NCBI RefSeq assembly: GCF_017084525.1
Contig: NZ_CP070950.1
Span: forward strand, 3,534,001-3,598,000
Length of the DNA stretch: 64,000 bases
Direction: 5' to 3'
From: Conexibacter sp. SYSU D00693
GTDB lineage: Bacteria; Actinomycetota; Thermoleophilia; Solirubrobacterales; Solirubrobacteraceae
Within the stretch, counting starts at the first letter, position 1, and each line of letters opens with the position of its first letter. Under the pieces are notes generated by a model. It was not told where the DNA came from, did no database searches, and was given only the letters and a program-made list of their open reading frames with translations. Made by a program: the position numbers and the translations under genes. Positions 41,070-50,475 of the stretch are shown piece after piece.

Positions 41070-41705
41070 ATGGCGACGCACGCGCACGACCAGGACCACG
41101 ACGACCGCACGCCGGCGGAGTACTGGGAGGCACGCTACGCCGACGGCCACACGCGCTGGAGCGGCGCGGTCAACGCGTCGCTCGCCGCGGAGGTCGGGTC
41201 GCTCACGCCCGGGAGCGCCCTGGACGTCGGGTGCGGCCAGGGCGGCGACGCGATCTGGCTGGCGCGCCACGGCTGGACGGTGACCGCGACCGACGTGGCC
41301 CAGAGCGCCCTGCAGGTGGGGGCCCAGGCCGCGGCGCAGGCCGGCGTCGCCGGCGCCATCACCTGGGAGCGCCACGACCTCGCCACGTCCTTCCCGGACG
41401 GGACGTTCGACCTCGTGACCTCGAGCTTCCTGCACTCGCCGGTCGCGCTTCCGCGCACCGCGATCCTGCGCCGCGCCGCCGCGGCCGTCGCGCCGGGCGG
41501 CACGCTGCTGGTCATCGGCCACGCGCCGTCCGAGCGCCATCCGCACGCCGGGCTCCAGACGGCCGACGAGGTCGTCGCCGAGCTCGCCCTGCCCGCCGAC
41601 GCGTGGGCGCTGCGCACGTGTGCGCTCGTCGAGGTGGAGCACGCGTTCCCCGGCGAGGAGCCGACGCGGCGCACCGACGCCGTCGTGCGCTACGAGCGCG
41701 CCTGA
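41070..41705 (+). CDS. Class I SAM-dependent methyltransferase
   Basis: A 211-residue protein with start ATG 41070. PAEYWEARYADGHTRWSG, then LDVGCGQGGDAIWLARHGWT (motif I with GxGxG), TATDVAQSAL, FDLVTSSFLHSP (motif II/IV) and VAPGGTLLVIGHAP (motif III) mark the Rossmann methyltransferase fold similar to thiopurine/tellurite-type methyltransferases. Substrate unknown. The end overlaps the convergent M23 gene by 16 bp. Confidence 0.9.
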   Translation: MATHAHDQDHDDRTPAEYWEARYADGHTRWSGAVNASLAAEVGSLTPGSALDVGCGQGGDAIWLARHGWTVTATDVAQSALQVGAQAAAQAGVAGAITWERHDLATSFPDGTFDLVTSSFLHSPVALPRTAILRRAAAAVAPGGTLLVIGHAPSERHPHAGLQTADEVVAELALPADAWALRTCALVEVEHAFPGEEPTRRTDAVVRYERA

Positions 41706-42541
41706 ACGCGCCCCGCGCCCGTCTGCGCGTCCCACCGGCGCAGCAGCGGCGCCGGGTCGACCGGCTCGCCCTCCCAGTAGCCGGGCGCCCGCCACAGCTC
41801 GAAGTGCAGGTGGCAGCCGGTCGAGTGGCCGGTGGTGCCGACGAGGCCGAGGGCCTCGCCGGTGACGACGCGGTCGCCGACGGCGAGCGCGGGGAGCTCC
41901 TGGAGGTGCAGGTAGGCGGCGGAGGCGCCGCCGGCGGTGTCGAGGACGACGTGGTTGCCGCGCACCCCGTCGTAGCCGACCTCGCGCGCGACGCCCGCCC
42001 GTGCCGCCACGACCGGCGTGCCGCACGGCGCGACGACGTCCTGGCCCTGGTGGCCGCGCCCGGCGCCGAGGCCGTCGCCGAACGTGTGCGGCCCGCGGAC
42101 CGGGAAGAACGCGCGGACGGCGTCGAACGGCGCGCCCGCCGGGGCGACCGGGCCGTCGTCGACCGCGGCGAGGAAGCGGAAGCGCCCGTCGGGGACGCGG
42201 CGGCCGGTGGCGGTCCTGCCGTCCCAGCTCAGCGTGCGCGACGCGCCGGGCGCCAGCGGCCCGACCTCCCACGAGGCGATGGGCCGGCGCGCGCCGCCGC
42301 CCACGAGCACGACCCTGACGCGCCGCGCGCCGCCGGCCGGCGCGGTGACGGTCAGGCGCTGCCTGCGCGGGCCGTCGAGCAGCAGCCGCTGCGAGCGGAC
42401 CTCCGCGGCGCGCAGCTGCGCGGGCGGCGTGGCGGCGGCCGGTGCGGACCCCTGCAGCGCCGGCAGCGCCCACGGGGCGGCGACGGCGACGGCGAAGGTG
42501 GCCAGGCCGGCGGCCCGGACGATGCGGTTCCCCTGAGGCAC
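41690..42541 (-). CDS. Secreted M23-family metallopeptidase
   Basis: A 283-residue protein. GTG 42541 gives VPQGNRIVRAAGLATFAVAV, a short basic N-terminus with a hydrophobic run (signal peptide or anchor, residues 8-30). The peptidase domain (160-270) has GHQGQDVVAPCGTPVVAA (His and Asp of the Zn site) and the terminal HSTGCHLHFELW (HxH). It likely cleaves peptide cross-links in peptidoglycan. Residues 40-150 resemble a Big/beta-sandwich module. The stop lies in the methyltransferase end (16 bp overlap). Confidence 0.88.
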   Translation of the reverse strand: MPQGNRIVRAAGLATFAVAVAAPWALPALQGSAPAAATPPAQLRAAEVRSQRLLLDGPRRQRLTVTAPAGGARRVRVVLVGGGARRPIASWEVGPLAPGASRTLSWDGRTATGRRVPDGRFRFLAAVDDGPVAPAGAPFDAVRAFFPVRGPHTFGDGLGAGRGHQGQDVVAPCGTPVVAARAGVAREVGYDGVRGNHVVLDTAGGASAAYLHLQELPALAVGDRVVTGEALGLVGTTGHSTGCHLHFELWRAPGYWEGEPVDPAPLLRRWDAQTGAGRVQARS

Positions 42542-42670
42542 GAGCGAGCACGCAGGGGTGCGCCGCGCAAGCCCCCTGCCCGCGCGTCCCCTGCCGCGGC
42601 GTGGGCTTCCACGCCGTCGCGGGAGCCCCTGCCCCTGCACGACCGCGCCCACGGCTGCGACGATGCCGGG

Positions 42671-43105
42671 GTGCTGTGGGACGTGCTGCGGGGGACGGCG
42701 CACTTCAGCGACGCTCGGCGGGCGGCGCTGCAGGCCGAGGGCGTGGTCCTCGAGGCCGACGACGCGAAGGGCACGCTGACCTACCGCGACTACCGCGGGC
42801 CCGACCGCCGGGCGAGCTGGCGCAAGGAGGGGCTGCGCGTCGCGCTCGCCGTCACCGGCCGGCGGGTCGCCGCCGACCGCCGCGGCGGCCCGCTCCTCGA
42901 CGTCCCGTTCGACCACCCGGGGGTGGCGGGCATGACGACCGGCGTCGACGACGGCGGCAAGCTCGTCGTGGCCTGGGACTGCGCGCTGCTGCGCGACGAC
43001 ACGACAGGCCGCCAGGAGCTGCGGGTCGTCCTGCCCGGCGCCGAGCGCGACCGGGCCGTCGCGCTCCTGCTGGCCCGTGGTCTGGGTCCGTTCGCCGCGG
43101 GCTGA
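42671..43105 (+). CDS. Hypothetical protein
   Basis: A 144-residue protein, start GTG 42671 (VLWDVLRGTAHFSDARRAAL). No signal, TM segment or recognised motif; it is basic in the middle (TYRDYRGPDRRASWRKEGLR) with alternating strands afterwards (LRVALAVTGRRVAAD...DCALLRDDTTGRQELRVVL). Not recognised; a small beta-rich fold seems likely. Divergent from the M23 gene by 129 bp and 9 bp before the stop of arsC on the other strand. Confidence 0.55.
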   Translation: MLWDVLRGTAHFSDARRAALQAEGVVLEADDAKGTLTYRDYRGPDRRASWRKEGLRVALAVTGRRVAADRRGGPLLDVPFDHPGVAGMTTGVDDGGKLVVAWDCALLRDDTTGRQELRVVLPGAERDRAVALLLARGLGPFAAG

Positions 43106-43114
43106 GGCCGGCGC

Positions 43115-43516
43115 TCAGTCGCCGTCGAGGTCGCGCACGAGCGCCGTCACGCGCCGCTCGACCTCGTCGCGCAGGCGGCGGACCTCGTCGACCGGCCGGC
43201 CCTTCGGGTCGGGCAGCTCCCAGTCGACGTAGCGCTTGCCCGGGATGTACGGGCACGCGTCCCCGCAGCCCATCGTCACGACGACGTCGGCCTGCTCGGC
43301 GAGCTGCGCGCTGAGGCGCTGGGGCCGGACGCCGGCGAGGTCGATCCCCACCTCGCGCAGGACCTCGAGGACCTCCGGGTGCACCGCGCCGTCGGGGTCG
43401 GCGACCGACCCGGCCGACGACGACGTGTGGCGCCCGCCGGCCGCGCGGTCGAACAGCGCGCGGCTCATCTGCGAACGGCCGGCGTTGTGCAGGCAGACGA
43501 AGAGGACGTGGCTCAT
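43115..43516 (-). CDS. arsC: Arsenate reductase, low-MW phosphatase type
   Basis: A 133-residue thioredoxin-type ArsC/protein-tyrosine-phosphatase fold. The P-loop C-x5-R is CLHNAGR at residues 8-14; further cysteines occur in VVTMGCGDACPYIPG (residues about 85 and 89), consistent with the three-cysteine relay of thioredoxin- or mycoredoxin-linked enzymes. It reduces arsenate to arsenite. Start ATG 43516 overlaps the aquaporin stop in ATGA. Confidence 0.9.
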   Translation of the reverse strand: MSHVLFVCLHNAGRSQMSRALFDRAAGGRHTSSSAGSVADPDGAVHPEVLEVLREVGIDLAGVRPQRLSAQLAEQADVVVTMGCGDACPYIPGKRYVDWELPDPKGRPVDEVRRLRDEVERRVTALVRDLDGD

Positions 43517-44223
43517 GGGTGCTCCGGGTGGGGGACGACGACGTCGCGGGCGGCCGTGCGCGGGATGCCCGGGTACAGGGCGCGGACGAGCGCCACCGCG
43601 ACGGCGACGCCGACCAGCTGCATCGCCACGAACGCGGGCACCGACGCCGGCGCGATGCCGGCGAAGGTGTCCGAGAGCATCCGGCCGACGCTGATCGCCG
43701 GGTTGGCGAAGCTCGTGGAGCTCGTGAACCAGTAGGCGGCCCCGATGTACGCGCCGACGGCCGCCGGCGCGCTCGCCGCACGGCCCGAGCGCGCGAGGCT
43801 GAGGACGAGCGTGACGAGCCCGGCCGTCGCGACGACCTCGGCGAGCAGGTGCCCGCCCGAGGCCCGGTGGGTCTCGGCGATCGAGACGGCGTCCAGGGAG
43901 AACATGCCGTTGGCGAGCACCGCACCGGCCACGCACCCGAGGACCTGGGCCGGCACGTAGGCCGCGGCGTCCCGCCACGCCAGGCCTCCGAAGAGCGCGT
44001 CGGCCAGGGTCACCGCCGGGTTGAGGTGGGCGCCGGAGACCGGGCCGACCATGAGGATGATCGCGTAGAGCCCCACCGCCGTCGCGGCGGCGTTCTCGAG
44101 GAGCTGCAGGCCCGCGTCGTCCGACAGCCGCTGGGCCGCGATGCCGGAGCCGACCACGACCGCCGCCAGCAGCGCCGAGCCGACGGCCTCGGCGAGCAGG
44201 CGGCGGCCGAGCGGCGGGGTCAC
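43513..44223 (-). CDS. aqpS: Aquaporin-family channel (AqpS-like, arsenite efflux candidate)
   Basis: A 236-residue MIP-family channel with six TM helices. The two NPA loops are GAHLNPAVT and SFANPAIS (second serine instead of threonine). In ars operons without ArsB or Acr3 such channels let arsenite leave the cell after ArsC reduction (known for Sinorhizobium AqpS). No arsenite pump gene occurs in this operon, which supports that role. ATG 44223 overlaps the upstream arsI stop. Confidence 0.88.
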   Translation of the reverse strand: MTPPLGRRLLAEAVGSALLAAVVVGSGIAAQRLSDDAGLQLLENAAATAVGLYAIILMVGPVSGAHLNPAVTLADALFGGLAWRDAAAYVPAQVLGCVAGAVLANGMFSLDAVSIAETHRASGGHLLAEVVATAGLVTLVLSLARSGRAASAPAAVGAYIGAAYWFTSSTSFANPAISVGRMLSDTFAGIAPASVPAFVAMQLVGVAVAVALVRALYPGIPRTAARDVVVPHPEHP

Positions 44224-44702
44224 GCCGCGCAGCAGGCGCGCACGGTCCCGCAGCAGTCGCCGGGCTCGTGGTCGGCGCAGCCGCAGGCGGTGCCCTCGGC
44301 GACCGCGAGCCCGCCGTCGCCGTGCTCCTCGGTGTCCTCGTGGGTGACGAAGACCTCCCAGGGCGTGCCGTCGGGGTCGCGGACCCAGACCTTGTCCTGG
44401 CGGGCGTAGCAGCAGGTGGTGTCCAGCTCGTCGAAGGCCGCCAGCCCGGCGGCGACGAGCCGCTCCTTGGCGGCGAGGACGTCCTCGGTCGTCTCGACCT
44501 GGATGCCCGCGTGGTTGAAGGCGCCGAGCTCCGTGCGCTCGCCCTGGGTGAGGGTGAGGTTCAGTGCGGGCTGGACGACGGAGAGCTTGGCGTAGCCCGG
44601 CTTGCGCTTCTCGGCGGTCGTGCCGAACAGCGCCTCGTAGAAGGGGACGGCGCGGTCGACGTCGGTGACGGTGAGCGCGAGGTGGGGCCTCAGGACAGCC
44701 AT
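44220..44702 (-). CDS. arsI: ArsI/CadI-type dioxygenase (vicinal oxygen chelate fold)
   Basis: A 160-residue VOC protein. Candidate metal ligands are H7, H64 (NHAGIQVE) and E117, and the vicinal pair C97-C98 sits in DTTCCYARQD, the arrangement that in ArsI binds organic As(III) and cleaves the C-As bond. A Cys-rich tail (ACGCADHEPGDCCGTVRACC) follows, probably for metalloid binding. CadI-type cadmium proteins are the alternative. Start 44702 overlaps arsR by 13 bp. Confidence 0.85.
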   Translation of the reverse strand: MAVLRPHLALTVTDVDRAVPFYEALFGTTAEKRKPGYAKLSVVQPALNLTLTQGERTELGAFNHAGIQVETTEDVLAAKERLVAAGLAAFDELDTTCCYARQDKVWVRDPDGTPWEVFVTHEDTEEHGDGGLAVAEGTACGCADHEPGDCCGTVRACCAA

Positions 44703-44959
44703 GAGCGAAGGACCTCCAGGGTCGAGTCGTCGAGCGAGTAGTAGGCCCACTTGCCGCGTCGCTCGACCTCGACGAGCCCGGCTTCCCGAAGCTTCTTGAG
44801 GTGGTGCGAGAGCGTGGGCTGGGAGACGTCGAAGAGCGGCTGCAGGTGGCACTGGCAGACCTCGCCGTCCGCGGTGCGCAGGTGCTCGAGGACCTGGACG
44901 CGGATCGGGTCCGACAGCGCCTTCGCCAGGTCGGCGACCGCGATCACATCGACGCTCAT
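44690..44959 (-). CDS. arsR: ArsR-type metalloregulator
   Basis: An 89-residue winged helix repressor. LAKALSDPIRVQVLEHLRTA, then VSQPTLSHHLKKLREAGLVE (HTH). The effector cysteines are C35 and C37 (EVCQCHL), the position of the Cys-x-Cys As(III) site in E. coli ArsR (there C-V-C), so it should sense trivalent metalloid. Transcribed first; the operator lies just upstream. Confidence 0.92.
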   Translation of the reverse strand: MSVDVIAVADLAKALSDPIRVQVLEHLRTADGEVCQCHLQPLFDVSQPTLSHHLKKLREAGLVEVERRGKWAYYSLDDSTLEVLRSWLS

Positions 44960-44974
44960 CTATGTGAGCGTCGC

Positions 44975-44990
44975 ATAGACGATCATCTAT
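44975..44990. promoter_or_regulatory. ArsR operator (ATAGAcgatcaTCTAT-type palindrome)
   Basis: ATAGA-CGATCA-TCTAT, two 5 bp arms with a 6 bp spacer. It lies 16-31 bp before the arsR start and covers the AraC start (ATG 44989) on the other strand. A third CATCTATG copy is found at the arsR start (44957-44964). Binding would shut down both divergent genes. Confidence 0.7.
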
Positions 44991-45501
44991 GTCAACGGTC
45001 CGTCCTCGACGCGCGGCGTCCAGGACCGCGAAGATGCGCTCCGTGTCGTCCGAGCGGCTGCAGACCCTCGCGCTCCTGCGCCGCGCCCGTGATCGCATGG
45101 ACCGCGAGCACGACCAGCCGCTCGACGTCGAGGCGATCGCGCGCGGCGTGCACCTGTCCGCCGGCCACTTCAGCCGCGCGTTCCGCGAGGCCTACGGCGA
45201 GACGCCCTACAGCTACCTCATGACCCGCCGGATCGAGCGGGCGATGGCGCTCCTGCGCCGGGGCGACCTGAGCGTCACCGAGGTCTGCTTCACCGTCGGC
45301 TGCTCGTCGCTCGGGACGTTCAGCACGCGCTTCACGGAGCTCGTCGGGATGTCACCGAGCACGTACAAGCGCGAGGCGGCGGGGTCGGTCGCCGGGCTGC
45401 CGTCGTGCGTGACGAAGGCGGCCACCCGTCCCGTTCGGCGCCCGAAGAGCGCGCCGGAATCGGTCAGGGATCGAGAAGCCACGACGCCGGCCCGGACGTA
45501 G
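44989..45501 (+). CDS. AraC-family regulator of a VOC/UvrA-like cassette
   Basis: A 170-residue single-domain AraC regulator: LDVEAIARGVHLSAGHFSRAF and VTEVCFTVGCSSLGTFSTRF are the two HTH motifs (residues 45-130). ATG 44989 is inside the ars operator; ATG 45034 (MRSVSSERLQTLALLRRARD) may be the true start. The next genes, a VOC protein and a UvrA-like ATPase, follow by 1-3 bp and are likely cotranscribed. Confidence 0.85.
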   Translation: MSTVRPRRAASRTAKMRSVSSERLQTLALLRRARDRMDREHDQPLDVEAIARGVHLSAGHFSRAFREAYGETPYSYLMTRRIERAMALLRRGDLSVTEVCFTVGCSSLGTFSTRFTELVGMSPSTYKREAAGSVAGLPSCVTKAATRPVRRPKSAPESVRDREATTPART

Positions 45502-45502
45502 C

Positions 45503-45922
45503 GTGCCCGCCATGGACATCACCATCAGCGCCAGCTTCCTCCCCCACGACGACCCCGAGGCCGCGCTGGCCTTCTACCGCGACGCGCTCGGCTTCGAGGT
45601 CCGCAACGACGTCGGCTACGAGGGCATGCGGTGGATCACCGTCGGCCCCGCCGGCCAGCCCGGCACGTCGATCGTCCTGCACCCGCCCGGGGCCGACCCC
45701 GGCATCACCGACGAGGAGCGGGCGATGATCGCCGAGATGATGGCCAAGGGCACGTACGCGAGCCTGCTGCTGGCCACGCCCGACGTCGACGCCGCCTTCG
45801 AGGTCCTCCAGGGCCGCGACGTCGAGGTCGTGCAGGAGCCCACGGACCAGCCCTACGGCATCCGCGACTGCGCGATCCGCGACCCCGCCGGGAACATGAT
45901 CCGCCTCCAGGAGGTCAAGTAG
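45503..45922 (+). CDS. VOC-family (glyoxalase-like) protein
   Basis: A 139-residue protein; GTG 45503 or ATG 45512 (MDITISASFLPHDDP). Two beta-alpha-beta-beta-beta modules with PEAALAFYRDALGFEV in the first and ATPDVDAAFEVLQGRDVEVV in the second, ending CAIRDPAGNMIRLQEVK. Such proteins bind or modify small electrophiles or antibiotics. Located between an AraC and a UvrA-like gene, a known resistance-type cassette in actinobacteria. Confidence 0.88.
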   Translation: MPAMDITISASFLPHDDPEAALAFYRDALGFEVRNDVGYEGMRWITVGPAGQPGTSIVLHPPGADPGITDEERAMIAEMMAKGTYASLLLATPDVDAAFEVLQGRDVEVVQEPTDQPYGIRDCAIRDPAGNMIRLQEVK

Positions 45923-45925
45923 GCG

Positions 45926-48304
<2,379 letters not shown>

Positions 48305-48320
48305 CCGAGCGCGCGCCGGC

Positions 48321-48650
48321 GTGACCGCCCGCTCCGTCCCGCTCTTCGTCGTCGCGGCGGTCGCCGAGATCGGCGGCGCGTACCTCATGTGGCAGGCGGT
48401 CAAGGAGGGTCGCGGCCTGCTGTGGGGCCTCGCGGGCGCGGCCGCGCTCACGGGCTACGGCGCGGTCGCGGCGCTCCAGCCCGACGCCGGCTTCGGCCGG
48501 GTCCTCGCCGCCTACGGCGGCGTCTTCATCGTCGGCTCCCTGCTCTGGGGCATGGCCTTCGACGGCTTCCGCCCCGACCGCTGGGACGTCGCGGGCGCGG
48601 CGGTCTGCCTCGTGGGCGTCGCGCTGATCATGTACGCGCCGCGGGGCTGA
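48321..48650 (+). CDS. ynfA: YnfA/UPF0060 small membrane protein
   Basis: A 109-residue protein with four TM helices, start GTG 48321 ([23 protein letters not shown]). The family block [20 protein letters not shown] and [16 protein letters not shown] is conserved. Members belong to the drug/metabolite transporter-like superfamily; possible small-molecule efflux. Lies 16 bp after the UvrA-like gene. Confidence 0.9.
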   Translation: MTARSVPLFVVAAVAEIGGAYLMWQAVKEGRGLLWGLAGAAALTGYGAVAALQPDAGFGRVLAAYGGVFIVGSLLWGMAFDGFRPDRWDVAGAAVCLVGVALIMYAPRG

Positions 48651-48668
48651 GGGGCGCCGTCGGTGAGC

Positions 48669-48713
48669 TGCGTGACACCTCGTGCCGACCTGGGGTGCAC
48701 GAGGTGCCACGCA
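48669..48713. repeat. Long 17 bp hairpin (CACCTCGTGC type)
   Basis: TGCGTGACACCTCGTGC (48669-48685) pairs with GCACGAGGTGCCACGCA (48697-48713), one mismatch, with an 11 bp loop. The ACACCTC...GAGGTGCC core resembles the GGTGCC family, but the loop is longer and the arms are different. It lies between ynfA and the next gene and could be a terminator. Confidence 0.6.
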
Positions 48714-48750
48714 CTCGATGGCGGCCACGCGGGTAGGACGAGGGGCGAGG

Positions 48751-49068
48751 ATGTCGACCGCCGCCGACACGTCCCAGCCGCTCGCCGTGGACGACCGTCC
48801 CCGCCGTGCGCGACGCGCGAGCGACGCCGCGCTCACCGCGCTCGGGCTGTCCTGCCTCCTGTCGCTCCTGGGCGACGGGCTCGTCATCGACGGGCTGACG
48901 CTCGTCCTCTCGATCGCCACCGTCATCGGAGCGGTGCTGTGGGCGGTCTTCACCTTCGTGGACAGCCCTCCGGGCGAGAAGCGCGCCTGGAGCGTGGTCT
49001 GGCTGCAGGTCCTCGGCCTGTTCGCCGCACTCGCGGCGGTGTGGTTCGTCGTCGACCGCGCGCTCTAG
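48751..49068 (+). CDS. Small two-TM hypothetical membrane protein
   Basis: A 105-residue protein, start ATG 48751 (MSTAADTSQPLAVDDRPRRA) following the GAGG of GGCGAGG. Two hydrophobic regions (GLSCLLSLLGDGLVIDGLTLVL/IATVIGAVLWAVFTFV near 35-75 and VVWLQVLGLFAALAAVWFVV near 82-101) with a charged loop. Family not recognised. Confidence 0.7.
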   Translation: MSTAADTSQPLAVDDRPRRARRASDAALTALGLSCLLSLLGDGLVIDGLTLVLSIATVIGAVLWAVFTFVDSPPGEKRAWSVVWLQVLGLFAALAAVWFVVDRAL

Positions 49069-49083
49069 CCGCGCCGATGACGC

Positions 49084-49108
49084 CTCGAGCATGTGGGACA
49101 TGCACGAG
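49084..49108. terminator. Possible bidirectional hairpin between convergent genes
   Basis: CTCG-A-GCATGT-GGG-ACATGC-A-CGAG: an inner perfect 6 bp stem with outer 4 bp stem and one A-A mismatch. Located between the two-TM gene and the convergent zinc-ribbon gene; no T-tract. Confidence 0.4.
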
Positions 49109-49127
49109 CCGTCACCGGGCGCGACGC

Positions 49128-49301
49128 TCAGCCCGCCGGCGCGCCGTCCAGCGGCTCGAGCTCGTAGACCGGCGAGCCGTGGGCGTTGCAGCCGGCGCGC
49201 AGCACGCGCCAGCGGTGGCCGTTCGAGCACGTCGCCACGTAGACGCCGTCCTCCTCGCCGAGCTCGAGCAGGCCGGCGTCGCAGGTGGGGCAGCGGGTCA
49301 T
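49128..49301 (-). CDS. Small zinc-ribbon protein
   Basis: A 57-residue protein, start ATG 49301, overlapping the sigma factor stop (TGATG). CPTCDAGLLELG followed by CSNGHRW gives the C-x2-C...C-x2-H zinc-ribbon pattern. Translationally coupled to the sigma gene, so probably a partner or a regulator of it (inference). Confidence 0.75.
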   Translation of the reverse strand: MTRCPTCDAGLLELGEEDGVYVATCSNGHRWRVLRAGCNAHGSPVYELEPLDGAPAG

Positions 49302-50413
49302 CAGCCCAACCGCTCCGGCAGCCCGAACGCCGCGAAGGCCTCGCGCAGCCGCTCGGTGTCCGCGTCCTTCTCGGGCCAGCGCTCGTAGAAGTCGCGGTCC
49401 TTGACCGGCGTGTCGCGGACGACGAAGGACGTCACGGACCGGATCCGCTCGCCGTCGAGGGTGAGGACGTCCAGGGCGAACGGGCGGAAGTCGCCGAACT
49501 GCGGGTGGTGGCAGTAGGCGGCGCTGGCGGGCTGGCCGTTGACCGTCGTGTGGAGGTGCTTCCACTGCCACTCGCCGCTCAGCGGGCCGCGGGCGAGGAA
49601 GCCGCGGATCGCGTCGCGGCCGTCGAACCACACGGGCAGCGGCGGCATCGACCACGCCGCCTCCTCGGCGAGCATCCCCACGACGGCGTCGACGTCGAAG
49701 CGGGCCATCGCGTCCATGTAGCGCTGCACGACCTCGCGCACGCGCTCGTCCCCCACCGACCGGAGGTTGGCCTGCTGGGAGCGCTCCGGGAGCTTCTCGT
49801 CGACCGTCTTGCGCGCGCGCTGCAGGGCGCTGTTGACCGACTGGACGGTGGTGTCCATCGCGTCGGCGACCTCCTGGGCGCTGAAGCCCAGGACCTCCTT
49901 CATGATCAGCGCCGCCCGCTGGTTGGCCGGCAGGTGCTGGAGCGCGGCGATGAACGCGAGCTCGACGCTCTCGCGGCGCTCGAAGCGCGCCTCGGGCTGG
50001 ACGAGGCCGTCCTCCTCGACGAAGACCTGGTCGGGGTAGGGCTCGATCCAGACGGTCTCCGTGGGCGGCTCGCCCCAGCCGTCCTTGGGGTCGGTCGGGC
50101 CGGTGTGGTCGAAGGGCAGGACGCGCCGCTTGCGCTTCTGGATCGCGTCGAGGCTCGTGTTCGTCGCGATCGCGTAGAGCCAGGAGCGCAGCGAGCTGCG
50201 GCCGTCGAAGCGCGGCAGCCCCCGCCACGCGCGCAGGAGCGCGTCCTGCAGGGCGTCCTCGGCGTCGTGGACCGAGCCGAGCATCCGGTAGCAGTGGGCG
50301 TGCAGCTCGCGCCGGTGGGGCTCGACGAGCGACGCGTAGGCGCCCTCGTCGCCTCGGCGCGCGGCCTCCAGCAGGCCCTGGTCGGCGGCGAACGAGGCGG
50401 GCGAGGGGGCCAT
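49301..50413 (-). CDS. ECF RNA polymerase sigma factor with SnoaL-like C-terminal domain (second SigJ-like)
   Basis: A 370-residue sigma factor; start ATG 50413 chosen over 50452, which lies in the palindrome 50452-50466. Region 2: CYRMLGSVHDAEDALQDALL and SLRSWLYAIATNTSLDAI; region 4: LPANQRAALIMKEVLGFSAQ and TTVQSVNSALQRARKTVDEK; C-terminal SnoaL-like module (VVQRYMDAMARFDVDAVVGM). Paralogous in layout to 40002-40967. Divergent from the MFS gene. Confidence 0.92.
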   Translation of the reverse strand: MAPSPASFAADQGLLEAARRGDEGAYASLVEPHRRELHAHCYRMLGSVHDAEDALQDALLRAWRGLPRFDGRSSLRSWLYAIATNTSLDAIQKRKRRVLPFDHTGPTDPKDGWGEPPTETVWIEPYPDQVFVEEDGLVQPEARFERRESVELAFIAALQHLPANQRAALIMKEVLGFSAQEVADAMDTTVQSVNSALQRARKTVDEKLPERSQQANLRSVGDERVREVVQRYMDAMARFDVDAVVGMLAEEAAWSMPPLPVWFDGRDAIRGFLARGPLSGEWQWKHLHTTVNGQPASAAYCHHPQFGDFRPFALDVLTLDGERIRSVTSFVVRDTPVKDRDFYERWPEKDADTERLREAFAAFGLPERLG

Positions 50414-50451
50414 CGGCCAAGAAGTCTGGCGGGGACCGATGAGTTCCCGCA

Positions 50452-50466
50452 AGGGACCCGGTCCCT
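50452..50466. promoter_or_regulatory. Perfect AGGGACC-C-GGTCCCT palindrome between sigma factor and MFS genes
   Basis: 7+1+7 palindrome (50452-50466), ending nine bases before the MFS start at 50476 and 38 bp upstream of the sigma start. A single-base centre like the palindrome family, but another core. Position favours an operator shared by the divergent genes. Confidence 0.5.
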
Positions 50467-50475
50467 AGGGACACG

